A stretch of 64,000 nucleotides of DNA from NCBI RefSeq assembly GCF_018883605.1, contig NZ_JAHLEM010000025.1, positions 1-64,000 on the forward strand. Reading direction: 5' to 3'. A program made the position numbers and the translations under genes. Positions 52,051 to 61,055 of the stretch are shown here, piece by piece. The stretch comes from Streptomyces niphimycinicus (GTDB lineage Bacteria > Actinomycetota > Actinomycetes > Streptomycetales > Streptomycetaceae). A model generated the notes under the pieces. The model was given only the letters and a program-made list of their open reading frames with translations. It did no database searches and was not told where the DNA came from. How positions within the stretch are numbered: the stretch's first letter is position 1; every line of letters starts with the position of its first letter.

Positions 52051-53022
52051 TCAGCCGCTGGAACCGCGGACCACGAGCTCGGGTTTCAGGACGACATCAC
52101 CGCTGTCGCCGTCGAGGAGGGCGAGGGATGCCTCGACCATGCGCTCGGCGGTCGAGCCCAGGGTGGTGAGCCCCGGCGCGGCGGTGTCGGAGATGTACGT
52201 GCCGTCGAAGCTCGTGATCGCGTACTCAGCAGGCACGCGTTTACCGGCGTGCTGAAGCGCCGTCAGCAGGCCGAGCGCGACAGCGTCAGCGGTGCAGATG
52301 ATCGCGTCTGTGTCGCCGGGGTTCGCGAGCAGGAGCTTCGCCGCCTCGATGCCGCTGGCCACTGTGAAGTTCGGCATTTCCAGAACCCGGTCGTCCGGCC
52401 CGGCGAGCGCGCGGAACGCGGTTGTGCGCTCGATGCTCGACGAGGAGTCTTCCTGGGCGTCGACCATCAGGATACTGCGGCGGCCCCGCGCCCGCAGGTG
52501 ATCCACGAGCAGGCGGACCCCCGCCACGTTGTCGAGCCGTACCGACGGCGCTTCGACGTCTCGTGCGCGGCGGTCGACCTGTACGACACGGTTGGACCGG
52601 GCGAGCTCCGTGATGGCCGCGCCACTCCGCTCGAACGCCGCGGGCACCACGAGCACCGCGTCCACCAAGACGCGATCCATGGCGCCGAGCTGGCGCTGCT
52701 CGGTCTCCGGGCTCTCGCCCGTGTCGATCGTCACCAGCCGCTTGCCCTGAAGATCCAGGCGGCGGGAATACGCCGACACCAGTTCCGCGAAGTACGCGTT
52801 CGCGATCGCCGGAACGACAAGCGCCAAGGAATCCGTCGACTGTATCCGCAGCGCCCGCGCCGCCGCGTTCACCCTGTAGCCCAGTTCCTCGCATGCGGTC
52901 CGCACCCGCAGCGCCAGCTCGGGATCGACATTGCGCTGAACACCGGACAGCACACGACTCGCCGTCGGCACGGACACCCCCGCGCGCAACGCCACGTCCT
53001 TCAAGCCGATGCGCGCGCCCAT
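52051..53022 (-). CDS. LacI family transcriptional regulator
   Basis: 323-residue LacI repressor. The HTH is IGLKDVALRAGVSVPTASRV, with the hinge residues ARALRIQSTDSLALVVPAIA. The effector domain has FAELVSAYSRRLDLQGKRLV, ILMVDAQEDSSSSIERTTAF and AITSFDGTYISDTAAPGLTT. The start ATG at 53022 follows GGGGAG; the frame to 53100 overlaps the divergent promoter. Its probable operator is the near-palindrome at 53109-53127. Confidence 0.93.
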   Translation of the reverse strand: MGARIGLKDVALRAGVSVPTASRVLSGVQRNVDPELALRVRTACEELGYRVNAAARALRIQSTDSLALVVPAIANAYFAELVSAYSRRLDLQGKRLVTIDTGESPETEQRQLGAMDRVLVDAVLVVPAAFERSGAAITELARSNRVVQVDRRARDVEAPSVRLDNVAGVRLLVDHLRARGRRSILMVDAQEDSSSSIERTTAFRALAGPDDRVLEMPNFTVASGIEAAKLLLANPGDTDAIICTADAVALGLLTALQHAGKRVPAEYAITSFDGTYISDTAAPGLTTLGSTAERMVEASLALLDGDSGDVVLKPELVVRGSSG

Positions 53023-53078
53023 CCTGATCTCCCCTGGCTCCTGCCCGTCGATGCTACCAGGGCGGTCTCGGCGACCCG

Positions 53079-53127
53079 TTGACGCGACAGGGGCCGACAT
53101 GCTTAGGTTCGGAAATGGTTTTCCCGA
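53079..53127 (+). promoter_or_regulatory. Promoter and LacI-type operator of the PfkB-NCS1-GH106 set
   Basis: TTGACG (53079-53084), an 18-base spacer and TTAGGT (53103-53108), immediately followed by the near-palindrome TCGGAAATGGTTTTCCCGA (53109-53127). Overlap of the operator with the start site fits classical LacI repression. Confidence 0.6.
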
Positions 53128-53975
53128 CGATGAGAGTACCGCATGACCGCCCGCCGCAGGCCCCGGTGGGCAGCGGACAGGTGCTTGTCGTCGGATCGGT
53201 GAACCCCGGCCTCAGCCGTACACTCCCGCGCCTGCCGCGCGGTGCTGAGCAGATCCGCACCACCAGGCATCTTCAGGCGGGCGGAGACAAGGGGGCGAAC
53301 CAGGCCCTCGTCGCCCGTCGCCCCAGTGCCGACGCCACCGCCACCCTGCTCGCCTCCGTCGGCGGCGATGCCGAGCACGCCCTTGCCGGCCTCGCCGCGG
53401 GCGTCGGCCCCGGCGCGGTGATCGGTCACGACCACGCCGCGACGGGAACCGTCGTCCTGCTCATCGCTCCCGACGGCAATCGCATCGTCGTCGACGCGGG
53501 AGCCGGCGACCTCCCGCAGCCCGCGCATGTCCGCGCGCTCGCCGCGGACAGCCCGCCGCCTGCCGTCGTCACCGACCACGAGGTGCCCGCCCCTGTCGTG
53601 TCGGCCACGCCCCGCACCTGTGCGGGCCGGGCACGCGTGCTCCTCAGCCCGTCACCCGCCCGCGCGCTCCGTCCCGAGCCGCTCACGCTCGTGGTCCTGC
53701 TCGTCCTCAACAAAGGTGAACTCGCCGGTCTGCTCGCCCTCGACCCGGCCCCGGCCACCCCCGGCGCCGTCGCTGCCGTCCTCGAGCGTTCCGGTCTCGG
53801 CGACAGCCTCGCCTCGCTCAGCTCCGGCGGCGTTGTGGTCCTCGTGCAGGGTGCCACGACAGATGTGCCCGCATTCCGTGTCGACGCGATCGACACGGTT
53901 GGCGCCGGCGACGCGCTCCTCGGCCCGCTCGCCTCCTCTCTCGCGGGCGGATTAGCCGTCCACCCCGCCGCTTAG
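53115..53975 (+). CDS. PfkB/ribokinase-like protein, divergent and possibly decayed
   Basis: 286-residue ribokinase-fold frame. VVGSVNPGLSRTLPRLPRGA replaces the usual VGSxNxDLxxxVxxLPxPG. AGGDKGANQALVARR replaces PGGKGANQA with an extra Asp. DTVGAGDALLG is signature 2 with the catalytic Asp kept. Substrate-site changes, a short middle and proline-rich stretches suggest loss of constraint, so activity is doubtful. The start is uncertain: ATG 53115 lies inside the operator and no ribosome-binding site is seen; ATG 53130 is the alternative. Confidence 0.7.
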   Translation: MVFPTMRVPHDRPPQAPVGSGQVLVVGSVNPGLSRTLPRLPRGAEQIRTTRHLQAGGDKGANQALVARRPSADATATLLASVGGDAEHALAGLAAGVGPGAVIGHDHAATGTVVLLIAPDGNRIVVDAGAGDLPQPAHVRALAADSPPPAVVTDHEVPAPVVSATPRTCAGRARVLLSPSPARALRPEPLTLVVLLVLNKGELAGLLALDPAPATPGAVAAVLERSGLGDSLASLSSGGVVVLVQGATTDVPAFRVDAIDTVGAGDALLGPLASSLAGGLAVHPAA

Positions 53976-54175
53976 CCCTCCGCCTCACCGCCGTACACGC
54001 CTCCCGCCGCAGGCGCGGTGGCGGGTCACCAGTACCGGTCACCACGCACGGCACACGCGGACCCGTGTCGACCCCGGACGCGGTCGACGCACTTGCCGAA
54101 CGCGAACCCACGACTTCCCCGAACTTCAACCATCCGCCCCTCCCCGCATCGCCATACATCGAAAGGCGCCCTTCC

Positions 54176-55747
54176 ATGAGCAATGAGGCTCAGCAAGGTC
54201 GTAGAGGCACGGCCGTCGAATCGAACGGCGTCAATCCTGTTCCCGATGCCGAACGGCGCGGGAAGCCGCGCGGTCTGTTCGCCGTGTGGTTCGCCTGGAA
54301 CATCTCGATCCTCGGTATCAGTTACGGCATCTTCGTCTTCGGTCTCGGTCTGAACGTCTGGCAGACGATCGTCGCCGGGACCGTCGGCTACCTCATCTCG
54401 GCCACTCTCGTCGGCATCCTCGCGGTCGGCGGGCCCCGCACGGGACTGCCGACCCTCGCCCAGACGCGCTTCGCGTTCGGCATGAAGGGCAACAGGATCC
54501 CCGCGTTCTTCGCCTACCTGTCCAATATGGGCTGGAAGGTGACGATCATCACCCTTGCCTCGACCACCGGTGCGAACCTGTTCGCGAAGCTGTGGCCGTC
54601 GGTGTTCGCCGACACGGACGGGTCGAGCGCCACAGCCACCATCGTGCTGTGGTTCGTGCTCGTGCTCGCCGTGACGATGGCAGTCTCCGTCCTCGGCCAC
54701 GAGCTCATCATGAAGGTCGAGGTCTGGATCTCGTGGGTGACCGGCATCATGACGGTCGCGTTCCTCGGATTCATGGTGCCTGAGATCGAGTGGGCACACC
54801 TCGGTGACACCCCTGCGGGCGGACCGCTGGTGTTCATCGGCGGCATCATCATGGCGATGACCCTCGTCGGCCTCGGCTTCCTCAACTACGGCGGCGACTT
54901 CGCCCGTTACCTCCCGCGCGATACCCCGGCCCGCGGCGTGATCAGATGGACGGTCGCCGGGCTCAGCCTGCCGGTCGTCATCCTCCTCGTCGTCGGCGCG
55001 CTTCTCGTCGGCGGCGATTCGAAGCTCGGTGCCGCCACAGCGTCCGACCCGATCGGGGCACTCACCGCGCTCCTGCCGATGTGGTTCTTCGTTCCCTTCT
55101 CCATCGTGATCGTCATCTCGCTCGTTTCGGCCGCCATCACCGGCATGTACAGCTCCGGCCTCGCGCTCATGGCGGTCGGCGTACCGCTGCGCCGCTCCGT
55201 GACGACCTCGATCAACGCGATCATCATCGCGGCGGGCGCCTTCTATCTGCTGTTCATCTCCACCTCGTTCCTCGCGACGTTCCAGTCGTTCCTGTCACTC
55301 ATCGCCGTGATGATGGGCACCATGGGCGGCATCCAGCTCGTCGACTTCGTCCGGCAGCGCCGCATGGGCTGGAACACCGACATGGCGAACCCGCGTGGCT
55401 ACGGCGGCCGCGACGGGCGCTGGACGGCGATTGTGAGTCTGATCACCGGAACCGTCGTCGGCCTCGGCCTCGTGACGAGCTCCGACCCGAACTTCGGGAA
55501 GATCACGGCATTCCTCCTCACCGAGAACGGCCGCACCGGCGTGTTCGGGTCGAGCGGGCTCGGCATCGTCATCGCCTTGGCGCTCGGTGCCGCGCTCTAC
55601 GCGATCCTCACGTTCGGGCTCCATCTGGACCCGAAGCCCGACTACTCGCTCGTGACCGCGGGAGACGCCGCTCGCGGGAAGGGCACGCTCGAGGCCCCGA
55701 CTCCCGACGCGGCCGGCAGGCATGCGACCGACCGCACCGAACGCTGA
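54176..55747 (+). CDS. NCS1 family permease (purine/cytosine permease-like)
   Basis: 523-residue permease with about 12 helices. VWFAWNISILGISYGIFVFG, GPRTGLPTLAQTRFAFGMKG and NYGGDFARYLPRDTPARGVI are typical of the cytosine/purine NCS1 branch. Start ATG 54176 is chosen because the 37 codons before it lack transport features; GAAAGG lies upstream. Leucine codons lean to CTC and isoleucine to ATC with many TCG/CGT, different from the CTG-rich neighbours, hinting at acquisition from another actinobacterium. It is between a PfkB-like gene and an intracellular glycosidase. Confidence 0.93.
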   Translation: MSNEAQQGRRGTAVESNGVNPVPDAERRGKPRGLFAVWFAWNISILGISYGIFVFGLGLNVWQTIVAGTVGYLISATLVGILAVGGPRTGLPTLAQTRFAFGMKGNRIPAFFAYLSNMGWKVTIITLASTTGANLFAKLWPSVFADTDGSSATATIVLWFVLVLAVTMAVSVLGHELIMKVEVWISWVTGIMTVAFLGFMVPEIEWAHLGDTPAGGPLVFIGGIIMAMTLVGLGFLNYGGDFARYLPRDTPARGVIRWTVAGLSLPVVILLVVGALLVGGDSKLGAATASDPIGALTALLPMWFFVPFSIVIVISLVSAAITGMYSSGLALMAVGVPLRRSVTTSINAIIIAAGAFYLLFISTSFLATFQSFLSLIAVMMGTMGGIQLVDFVRQRRMGWNTDMANPRGYGGRDGRWTAIVSLITGTVVGLGLVTSSDPNFGKITAFLLTENGRTGVFGSSGLGIVIALALGAALYAILTFGLHLDPKPDYSLVTAGDAARGKGTLEAPTPDAAGRHATDRTER

Positions 55748-55805
55748 CCGACCCGTGGCGGCGAGGCCCGCGCGGGTCTCGCCGCCGCTCGAGGAGCTGA
55801 CACCC

Positions 55806-58598
55806 TTGTCCGCACGTGAGACCGCGCTGCACCGATTCCGGAACCCGGACCCCTGGCATGCGCCCGCCGCCTACTGGTTCTGGCATCGGCTACCCGACGA
55901 GGACACGATCCGCGCCCAGGTGCGGCAGATGCACGACGCCGGGATCCGGAGCTTCCAGGTGCAGGCGCGGTTGTCGTACCCGATCGAGGGTTACCTGGAC
56001 GACGACTACCTCGCCGCGTGCCGTGCGGCCGTCCGGACGGCCGCAGAGCTCGGCATGATCGTCGGCATTTATGACGACTACAACTGGCAGACCGGTCAGG
56101 CTGCGGGCCGCGCCGTGACCGGGCACGACGAGCTGCGTGAACGGCACCTGTTCTGGGTGCGCATCCCCGCGGGCGCGAGCGACGGCTCGCTCAGCGGGAT
56201 CCGCTCGGCGACGGAGAACCTCGGCCCGGCCGCGATGGACTGGCACTACGAGGGCGGCGTCGTTGCCTGGGCCGACTGGCGGGTCGAGTATGCGCTGGTC
56301 GTGGCAGGGGAGCAGGGCGCGGCCGTCGAGCGGCCCGAGCTCGTCGACCGCGTGGACGGCGCCGCCGCCAAGTGCCGTGTCCACCTTGTCGAGCCCGTGC
56401 CCGACGGCACGGAGGCGATCGTGTTCGTCTCCGCCCGCTGCGCGACCTCCCGGCTCGTGAACCCCGTCGATCCGGTCGCGGTCGATCGCTTCATCGAGGC
56501 CGGCTACCAGCCCTTCGCCGACGCCCTGGGCGACTTCTTCGGCTCCACCGTCGCCTACATGTTCTTCGACCAGCCGCACGCCGTGTACTACGACTGGGCG
56601 GAGCGCAGAGGAGACCTGCGTTCGGCTATGCCCTTCCACGAGAGCCTGGCCGTCTCGATCCGGGAGCGCTGGGGCGGGCGGACCCCCCAGGTGCTCGCCG
56701 CCGTGCTCGACGGGGACGACCCGGAGCGGCTGAGCCTTCGCGCCCAGTTCTACGAGCACTTCAGCGGCTACGCGATGGAGACGTTCCTCGGCAAGCTGCG
56801 CACCTGGAGCCACGCCCACGGTCTGCGTCAGTCCGGCCATGAAGTCCTTGGGCACGTCGGTGGCTGGGCGCTCGACACCGCGTTCGCGAACTGGGACCTG
56901 CGCGTGAACTTCGGACTCGACCACTTCGGCGTGGACGGTTACCGCGACCTCACCGCAGTGGATGCGCAGGACGCCCTGGTGCAGCTCAGTCCCGTGTTCG
57001 GCGACTCGGTCGCCCGCCACCACGGCCGCAGCGGGACGATGGTCGAGCAGTACTTCCTCACCCCGCCCGAAGGCGGGGCCCCGTGGTCCGGCCACTGGGG
57101 GCTGACTCTGCAGGAGCTGCGTACAACGGCGATCAATCACCATCTGCAGGGCATGCGGCAGATGATCTTCCACGGCTTCTATCAGACCCACGGCCATGAC
57201 GACGATCACGAGGCGCTGCGGAATCCGCGCTTCGACTTCCCCCCGGGCATCAATTTCGAGCCGTGGTTCGCCGATCATCACCTGCGGTTCGCGCTCGAGA
57301 GCGCGCGGCTGAGCGAATTCCTCGAGCCGGTGTCACCGCAGAGCGACGTGGTGGTCCTGTACCCGTTGCGTACGGTGTGGACCGCGGGTCAGCTCGGCGA
57401 GCAGGCGTCGGCGATGGGCGAGTGGGCCCGCGCGCTCACCGAGTCCCGGGTGGGCTTCCACCTCGTGGACGAACGCGATCTCGAGGCCGCCGCTGTGGAG
57501 GAGGGCGCGGTGTGCTTCGGGGACCGCCGGTACCGGGCGCTCGTACTTCCCGCCGTGACAACGCTGCGCTCGGCCGCATCGCTGCGCCTGCTTCGCCGCC
57601 TGGCCGAATCGGGGGTACGGGTGCTCGCGAGCGGCGCGACGCCCGCCGTCTACCAGGAGGGCCCACAAACCGCCGCCCAGGACTGGGCAGACCTCGCCCC
57701 CGCCGTGGAGATGTTCCATGCGGTCCCCGAGAAGGCGGTCCTGCGCGGGCTCGCCGCACAGCGTGGGCAGACTGAGCCGACGCTGCGCGCCCCCGCGGGC
57801 TCGGCGGTGCGCTGGCGCGGCGGCCCGGACGCGGCCGACGGCTTCCGCTTCGCGTGCTTCACCGAGACCGAGGGCACGGTGGAGCTCCTGCTGCCCGACG
57901 GGCCCTGGCATATCGAGGAGTGGGAGGCCGCCGACGGTACCGTGCGCACCCTCGAAGCAGCCGAGAACCCGGTCGCGCTGCGGCTGGAGCAGAACGCGTT
58001 GCGCCTGTTGCGTGTGTACAGGGGCGCAGAGCCCGCTTCAGGCTGGGCGGAGGCCACGGAAGACTCAGAGGCCGCGGCCGGCCACGGGACACCGGAATGG
58101 TCGGCGCCGGAAGCGCTCGAGTCCGGCTGGCTCCTCGAGGTCGCCAAGGACGCGTACGAGGAGGCGGGTACCCACCGCGACATCGCGGTGACGTGCGGCT
58201 GGGAGCGCCAGGGCCTTCCGGCGTTCGCGGGCACCGCCGACTATGTGCGGCAGATCGAGCTCGACGCGCCGGTCCGCCTGGAACTGATGCTCCCGGCTGT
58301 CGCCGGAGCTGTGGCCGTGTCCGTGAATGGCGTGCGTGTGGGCGAGCGCGCGTGGGCACCGTACCGCCTCACGATCCCCGCCGACGCCCTGCGGGCCGGG
58401 GGGAACGAACTCCGCATCCGGGTCGCGCCGTCGGCGGCCAACCGCTACTACGCCGGGACCGGGCTCCGCGCCGAGCCCGAGCCGTGCGGGCTGCTCGCGC
58501 CGCCGCTGCTGAGCCACGCGCTCGCGACTGTGGACCTCGGTGCGTCCCCGGACGGTTTCGACTCCGGCCCCCGCTCATCCTCGGTCACGGAAAGCTGA
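55806..58598 (+). CDS. GH106-like glycoside hydrolase (alpha-L-rhamnosidase family), intracellular
   Basis: 930-residue multidomain protein. The N-terminal barrel starts WHAPAAYWFWHRLPDEDTIR and MIVGIYDDYNWQTGQAAGRA, with TVAYMFFDQPHAVYYDWAER and RQSGHEVLGHVGGWALDTAF following; these match GH106-type enzymes. A beta-rich middle and a C-terminal galactose-binding-like domain follow (AGAVAVSVNGVRVGERAWAP). There is no signal peptide. TTG at 55806 has GAGGAG 9 bases upstream; ATG 55722, overlapping the permease gene, is the alternative start. Following an NCS1 permease, it probably acts on an imported glycoside (inference). Confidence 0.82.
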   Translation: MSARETALHRFRNPDPWHAPAAYWFWHRLPDEDTIRAQVRQMHDAGIRSFQVQARLSYPIEGYLDDDYLAACRAAVRTAAELGMIVGIYDDYNWQTGQAAGRAVTGHDELRERHLFWVRIPAGASDGSLSGIRSATENLGPAAMDWHYEGGVVAWADWRVEYALVVAGEQGAAVERPELVDRVDGAAAKCRVHLVEPVPDGTEAIVFVSARCATSRLVNPVDPVAVDRFIEAGYQPFADALGDFFGSTVAYMFFDQPHAVYYDWAERRGDLRSAMPFHESLAVSIRERWGGRTPQVLAAVLDGDDPERLSLRAQFYEHFSGYAMETFLGKLRTWSHAHGLRQSGHEVLGHVGGWALDTAFANWDLRVNFGLDHFGVDGYRDLTAVDAQDALVQLSPVFGDSVARHHGRSGTMVEQYFLTPPEGGAPWSGHWGLTLQELRTTAINHHLQGMRQMIFHGFYQTHGHDDDHEALRNPRFDFPPGINFEPWFADHHLRFALESARLSEFLEPVSPQSDVVVLYPLRTVWTAGQLGEQASAMGEWARALTESRVGFHLVDERDLEAAAVEEGAVCFGDRRYRALVLPAVTTLRSAASLRLLRRLAESGVRVLASGATPAVYQEGPQTAAQDWADLAPAVEMFHAVPEKAVLRGLAAQRGQTEPTLRAPAGSAVRWRGGPDAADGFRFACFTETEGTVELLLPDGPWHIEEWEAADGTVRTLEAAENPVALRLEQNALRLLRVYRGAEPASGWAEATEDSEAAAGHGTPEWSAPEALESGWLLEVAKDAYEEAGTHRDIAVTCGWERQGLPAFAGTADYVRQIELDAPVRLELMLPAVAGAVAVSVNGVRVGERAWAPYRLTIPADALRAGGNELRIRVAPSAANRYYAGTGLRAEPEPCGLLAPPLLSHALATVDLGASPDGFDSGPRSSSVTES

Positions 58599-58604
58599 TC
58601 CATC

Positions 58605-59395
58605 TCACTCGAAGGACTCGACCCGCTCCTGACCCCAAACCTCCTGTACGCACTCGCGCGGATGGGGCATGGGGACACGATCGCGATCGTCGACAGGAAC
58701 TACGTCCGATCCCCTCCCCCGCGTCACGCGGCCCTGGGCGAGGAACGGGTCGTGGACGGCGTCCAGTTCGCCGGCCCAGGAGTTGACTTCCGTAATCTCC
58801 CCACCCACGCAGGCGCCAACGATCGGCCGGTCCAACTGTCTCGACGAGCACCGTTGGACATCTGGACGCCGTGCGTCGGTCAGGTACCGGTCGCCGGCGC
58901 CGCGTCGTCGACCACGAGGTGTTCCAGTGCGGCGACGACGTGGCCGCGCAACCACTGGGACGGGCGGTCGCTGTCCGGTCCGCGATGCCAGCGCTGATCG
59001 ACGGTGACCCTCGGCAGGTCGAACGGGATCTCGTGCCCGCGCACCGGGACACTCGGGGTCCTTCGTGCCCTGCGCGACGAGTCGCGGACTGACGCCGGGG
59101 GCTCGGCCGTGATGCGGCCGATGAGCCTCGGGACCAGCACCGGTGCGAGCCCGTCGTGGATGCGTACCGCGAACGAGCGTCGCCACGTGTGCGGCTCGCT
59201 GCCGGTCGCGTCAGTGACCAATTCCGCGGCACCCTCGAGCAGTGCCCGGACCCGGGGAGCAGAGCGGAGTGCGAACGGGGTCGGCACCAGCCCACGTCCG
59301 GCCCGGACCAGGATCGGATGCTCCATGGCCCGCCGCAGACGAGCCGGCGCCCGGCTGGTCGCCGGGGGAGACAGACGCAGTTGTTCGGCCGCCGC
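58605..59395 (-). pseudogene. LysR family regulator, frameshifted and truncated
   Basis: Minus-strand homology starts abruptly at AAAEQLRLSPPATSRAPARL (part of the LysR HTH; the first about 20 residues are missing) and continues HPILVRAGRGLVPTPFALRS and TWRRSFAVRIHDGLAPVLVP. It then shifts frame (RLVAQGTKDPE) and shifts again before a C-terminal ELDAVHDPFLAQGR region ending at 58605. Several indels mean no functional product. It abuts the MFS relic head to head. Confidence 0.75.
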
Positions 59396-59404
59396 CCCGG
59401 AGGT

Positions 59405-59712
59405 CCCGATGATGCTGCTCGGCCGCGCCGTCACCGGCCTCGGCGCAATGTGCGCCCTCCCGAACAGCCTCGCCGTGCTGATCCACGCCACGCCCGCACG
59501 GCGCCGACCGCACGCGATCGCCGTCTTGGCCACCATGTCCGGCATCGGCGGTGTGGTGGACAACGTCGGCGGTGGTGCGCTCCTCCTTCGCCCTGCTCGT
59601 CGGCGTCATCCAGAGTCCCGACCAGGGCTGGGGCGGCGCCACCGTCATCACCGGATTCGCTGCCGCGGCGATTCTGTTCGGTCTCTGGGCCGTGATGCTC
59701 GATCCTACGGTT
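59405..59712 (+). pseudogene. DHA2-type MFS efflux protein fragment
   Basis: LLGRAVTGLGAMCALPNSLA continues VLIHATPARRRPHAIAVLAT and GIGGVVDNVGGGALL, the TM4-TM5 region of EmrB/QacA-like exporters. It then shifts frame to FALLVGVIQSPDQGWGGATV and ILFGLWAVMLDP (TM7 region). Both ends and the part between are deleted. With the divergent LysR relic it is the remains of a typical regulator-exporter pair. Confidence 0.75.
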
Positions 59713-59727
59713 GGAGGTCCGGGGTGT

Positions 59728-60507
59728 TCAGGGGCGGGTCTCGTCGCCGGGTACGACGCGACGCCAGATCTCCTGCTGGAACTGCTGGGCGGTCATGTCG
59801 ATATGTTCGGCCATCAGTGCTTCGGCGCGACCGGGTTCCCCGGCGGCGATGGCTTCGGCAATGGCCTCGTGCTGTTCGGCGGCCACCTGCAAGGATCCGC
59901 CTGCGATGCCGGCCAGCCCTATGGTCGTGACCTGGCGCTGCAGGCGCCGCATCGCGTCGACGGTGGAGGCGAAGAACATGTTGGCGGCAGCGGCCGCGAT
60001 ACCGGTGTGGAAGGCCTCGTCGGCGAAAGTGAAGGCATCGATGTCACCTTGCTCTGCCGCACGGGCGGACTGCTGCGCGGCTTCGCGGACCGCCTTGACC
60101 TGCGTTGGGGTGGCTCGCTGCGAGGCCAGGTTCGCAGTGGTGGTCTCCAGATGTCGGCGGAACTCGAAGAGCTCGTCCACCTGTCGCAGGTCCGCGGGCA
60201 GAAAGTTGGCGAGCGACTGCTGCCAGGAGGACTGCTCGGGCTCGGCCACGTAAATGCCGCGGCCCTTTTGTACGGACAGCCGTCCCAAGGCGGAGAGGAT
60301 CTTCACCGCCTCCCGCACCACGGTCCGACTCATCTGCACCTCTTCGGCCAGGTCCTTCTCCGTGGGCAGCCGGTCACCGGGCTGAAGTCCCGCCCGGACG
60401 ATGTACTCGAGGACGCGTTCGGCTGCGACCTCGTACCCGGGACGGTAACCGCGCGCCGTGTCCGCCGGCACAGAGGCGGACGCGGCGCTCTTCTCTGAGT
60501 GGGTCAA
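59728..60507 (-). CDS. GntR family transcriptional regulator (FadR/FCD subfamily)
   Basis: 259-residue regulator. The N-terminal winged helix has PGDRLPTEKDLAEEVQMSRT and VVREAVKILSALGRLSVQKG. The C-terminal all-helical FCD domain (about 95-250) has FEFRRHLETTTANLASQRAT, FTFADEAFHTGIAAAA and the late-histidine AAEQHEAIAEAIAAGEPGRA, which bind metal plus a small acid in this subfamily. It is divergent from the Gfo/Idh oxidoreductase gene 550 bases away, with paired operator-like sites between. Confidence 0.94.
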   Translation of the reverse strand: MTHSEKSAASASVPADTARGYRPGYEVAAERVLEYIVRAGLQPGDRLPTEKDLAEEVQMSRTVVREAVKILSALGRLSVQKGRGIYVAEPEQSSWQQSLANFLPADLRQVDELFEFRRHLETTTANLASQRATPTQVKAVREAAQQSARAAEQGDIDAFTFADEAFHTGIAAAAANMFFASTVDAMRRLQRQVTTIGLAGIAGGSLQVAAEQHEAIAEAIAAGEPGRAEALMAEHIDMTAQQFQQEIWRRVVPGDETRP

Positions 60508-60578
60508 CGGCTCTCCCTCGCTTCCCTCTTGAGGCCGCCGGTCCGGCAGACTCTGGCCTCGACGCCGGTCGCATGTTT

Positions 60579-60587
60579 CTGATACAT
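60579..60587. promoter_or_regulatory. Candidate GntR operator half, left site
   Basis: CTGATACAT, 71 bases upstream of the gntR start. Its exact reverse complement occurs at 60744-60752. Confidence 0.45.
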
Positions 60588-60743
60588 CATGTAGTCCTGA
60601 CTCAGTGAATCATACCCAAACCCTTGACGCCAGGATCCGGCAACCCCAGACTCTCGTCACGCCGCCCCACCTAAGCCGTTCCACCCGCGTCCGGTCGCAA
60701 CAGGCCCCCTGGATGACCTCTCCCGAACCCTCGCAACGTCGAC

Positions 60744-60752
60744 ATGTATCAG
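60744..60752. promoter_or_regulatory. Candidate GntR operator half, right site
   Basis: ATGTATCAG, inside the AT-rich patch; reverse complement of the left site 156 bases away. The spacing would allow looping. Confidence 0.45.
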
Positions 60753-61055
60753 ATTTATCTCTTCTTTATCATAACGTAGATGGGATGTCTCCATGTACAT
60801 TCGGCGTAGCCGTAGACACGCCCGCCGGCCTGGCTCACCTATGGGATCCGGGACAGGATCCAGCGACCAGCCCCTCAAGCTCCGAGGTCCCGGCCGGCAC
60901 CGGCCTCTCGGTGCCGAGAGCCGGGTCGCCGACGGCCTCCGCACCGATGAGCGTGGCGCTCCTACCGCTCTACTGCCCCAGCGACGCAGCATTCAGGGAA
61001 CCGCCTTCACCAGTCGCAACCCTAACTCGTCGAAATCCCTTGAAAGGAAAGCGCG

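Larger units (their letters stand above)
60508..61055. other. Divergent regulatory region between gntR and the oxidoreductase
   Basis: 548 bases without a convincing gene. It holds two inverted ATGTATCAG/CTGATACAT sites, an AT-rich patch (60745-60785) unusual for this GC level, and a TTGACG near 60622 that could be a -35 element for rightward transcription. Confidence 0.5.

Noticed and set aside
58880-59563. 227-residue intact hypothetical protein
   Set aside because: Only its middle matches LysR; its N-terminal part is antisense of the MFS relic and its C-terminal part is out of frame with the LysR continuation.
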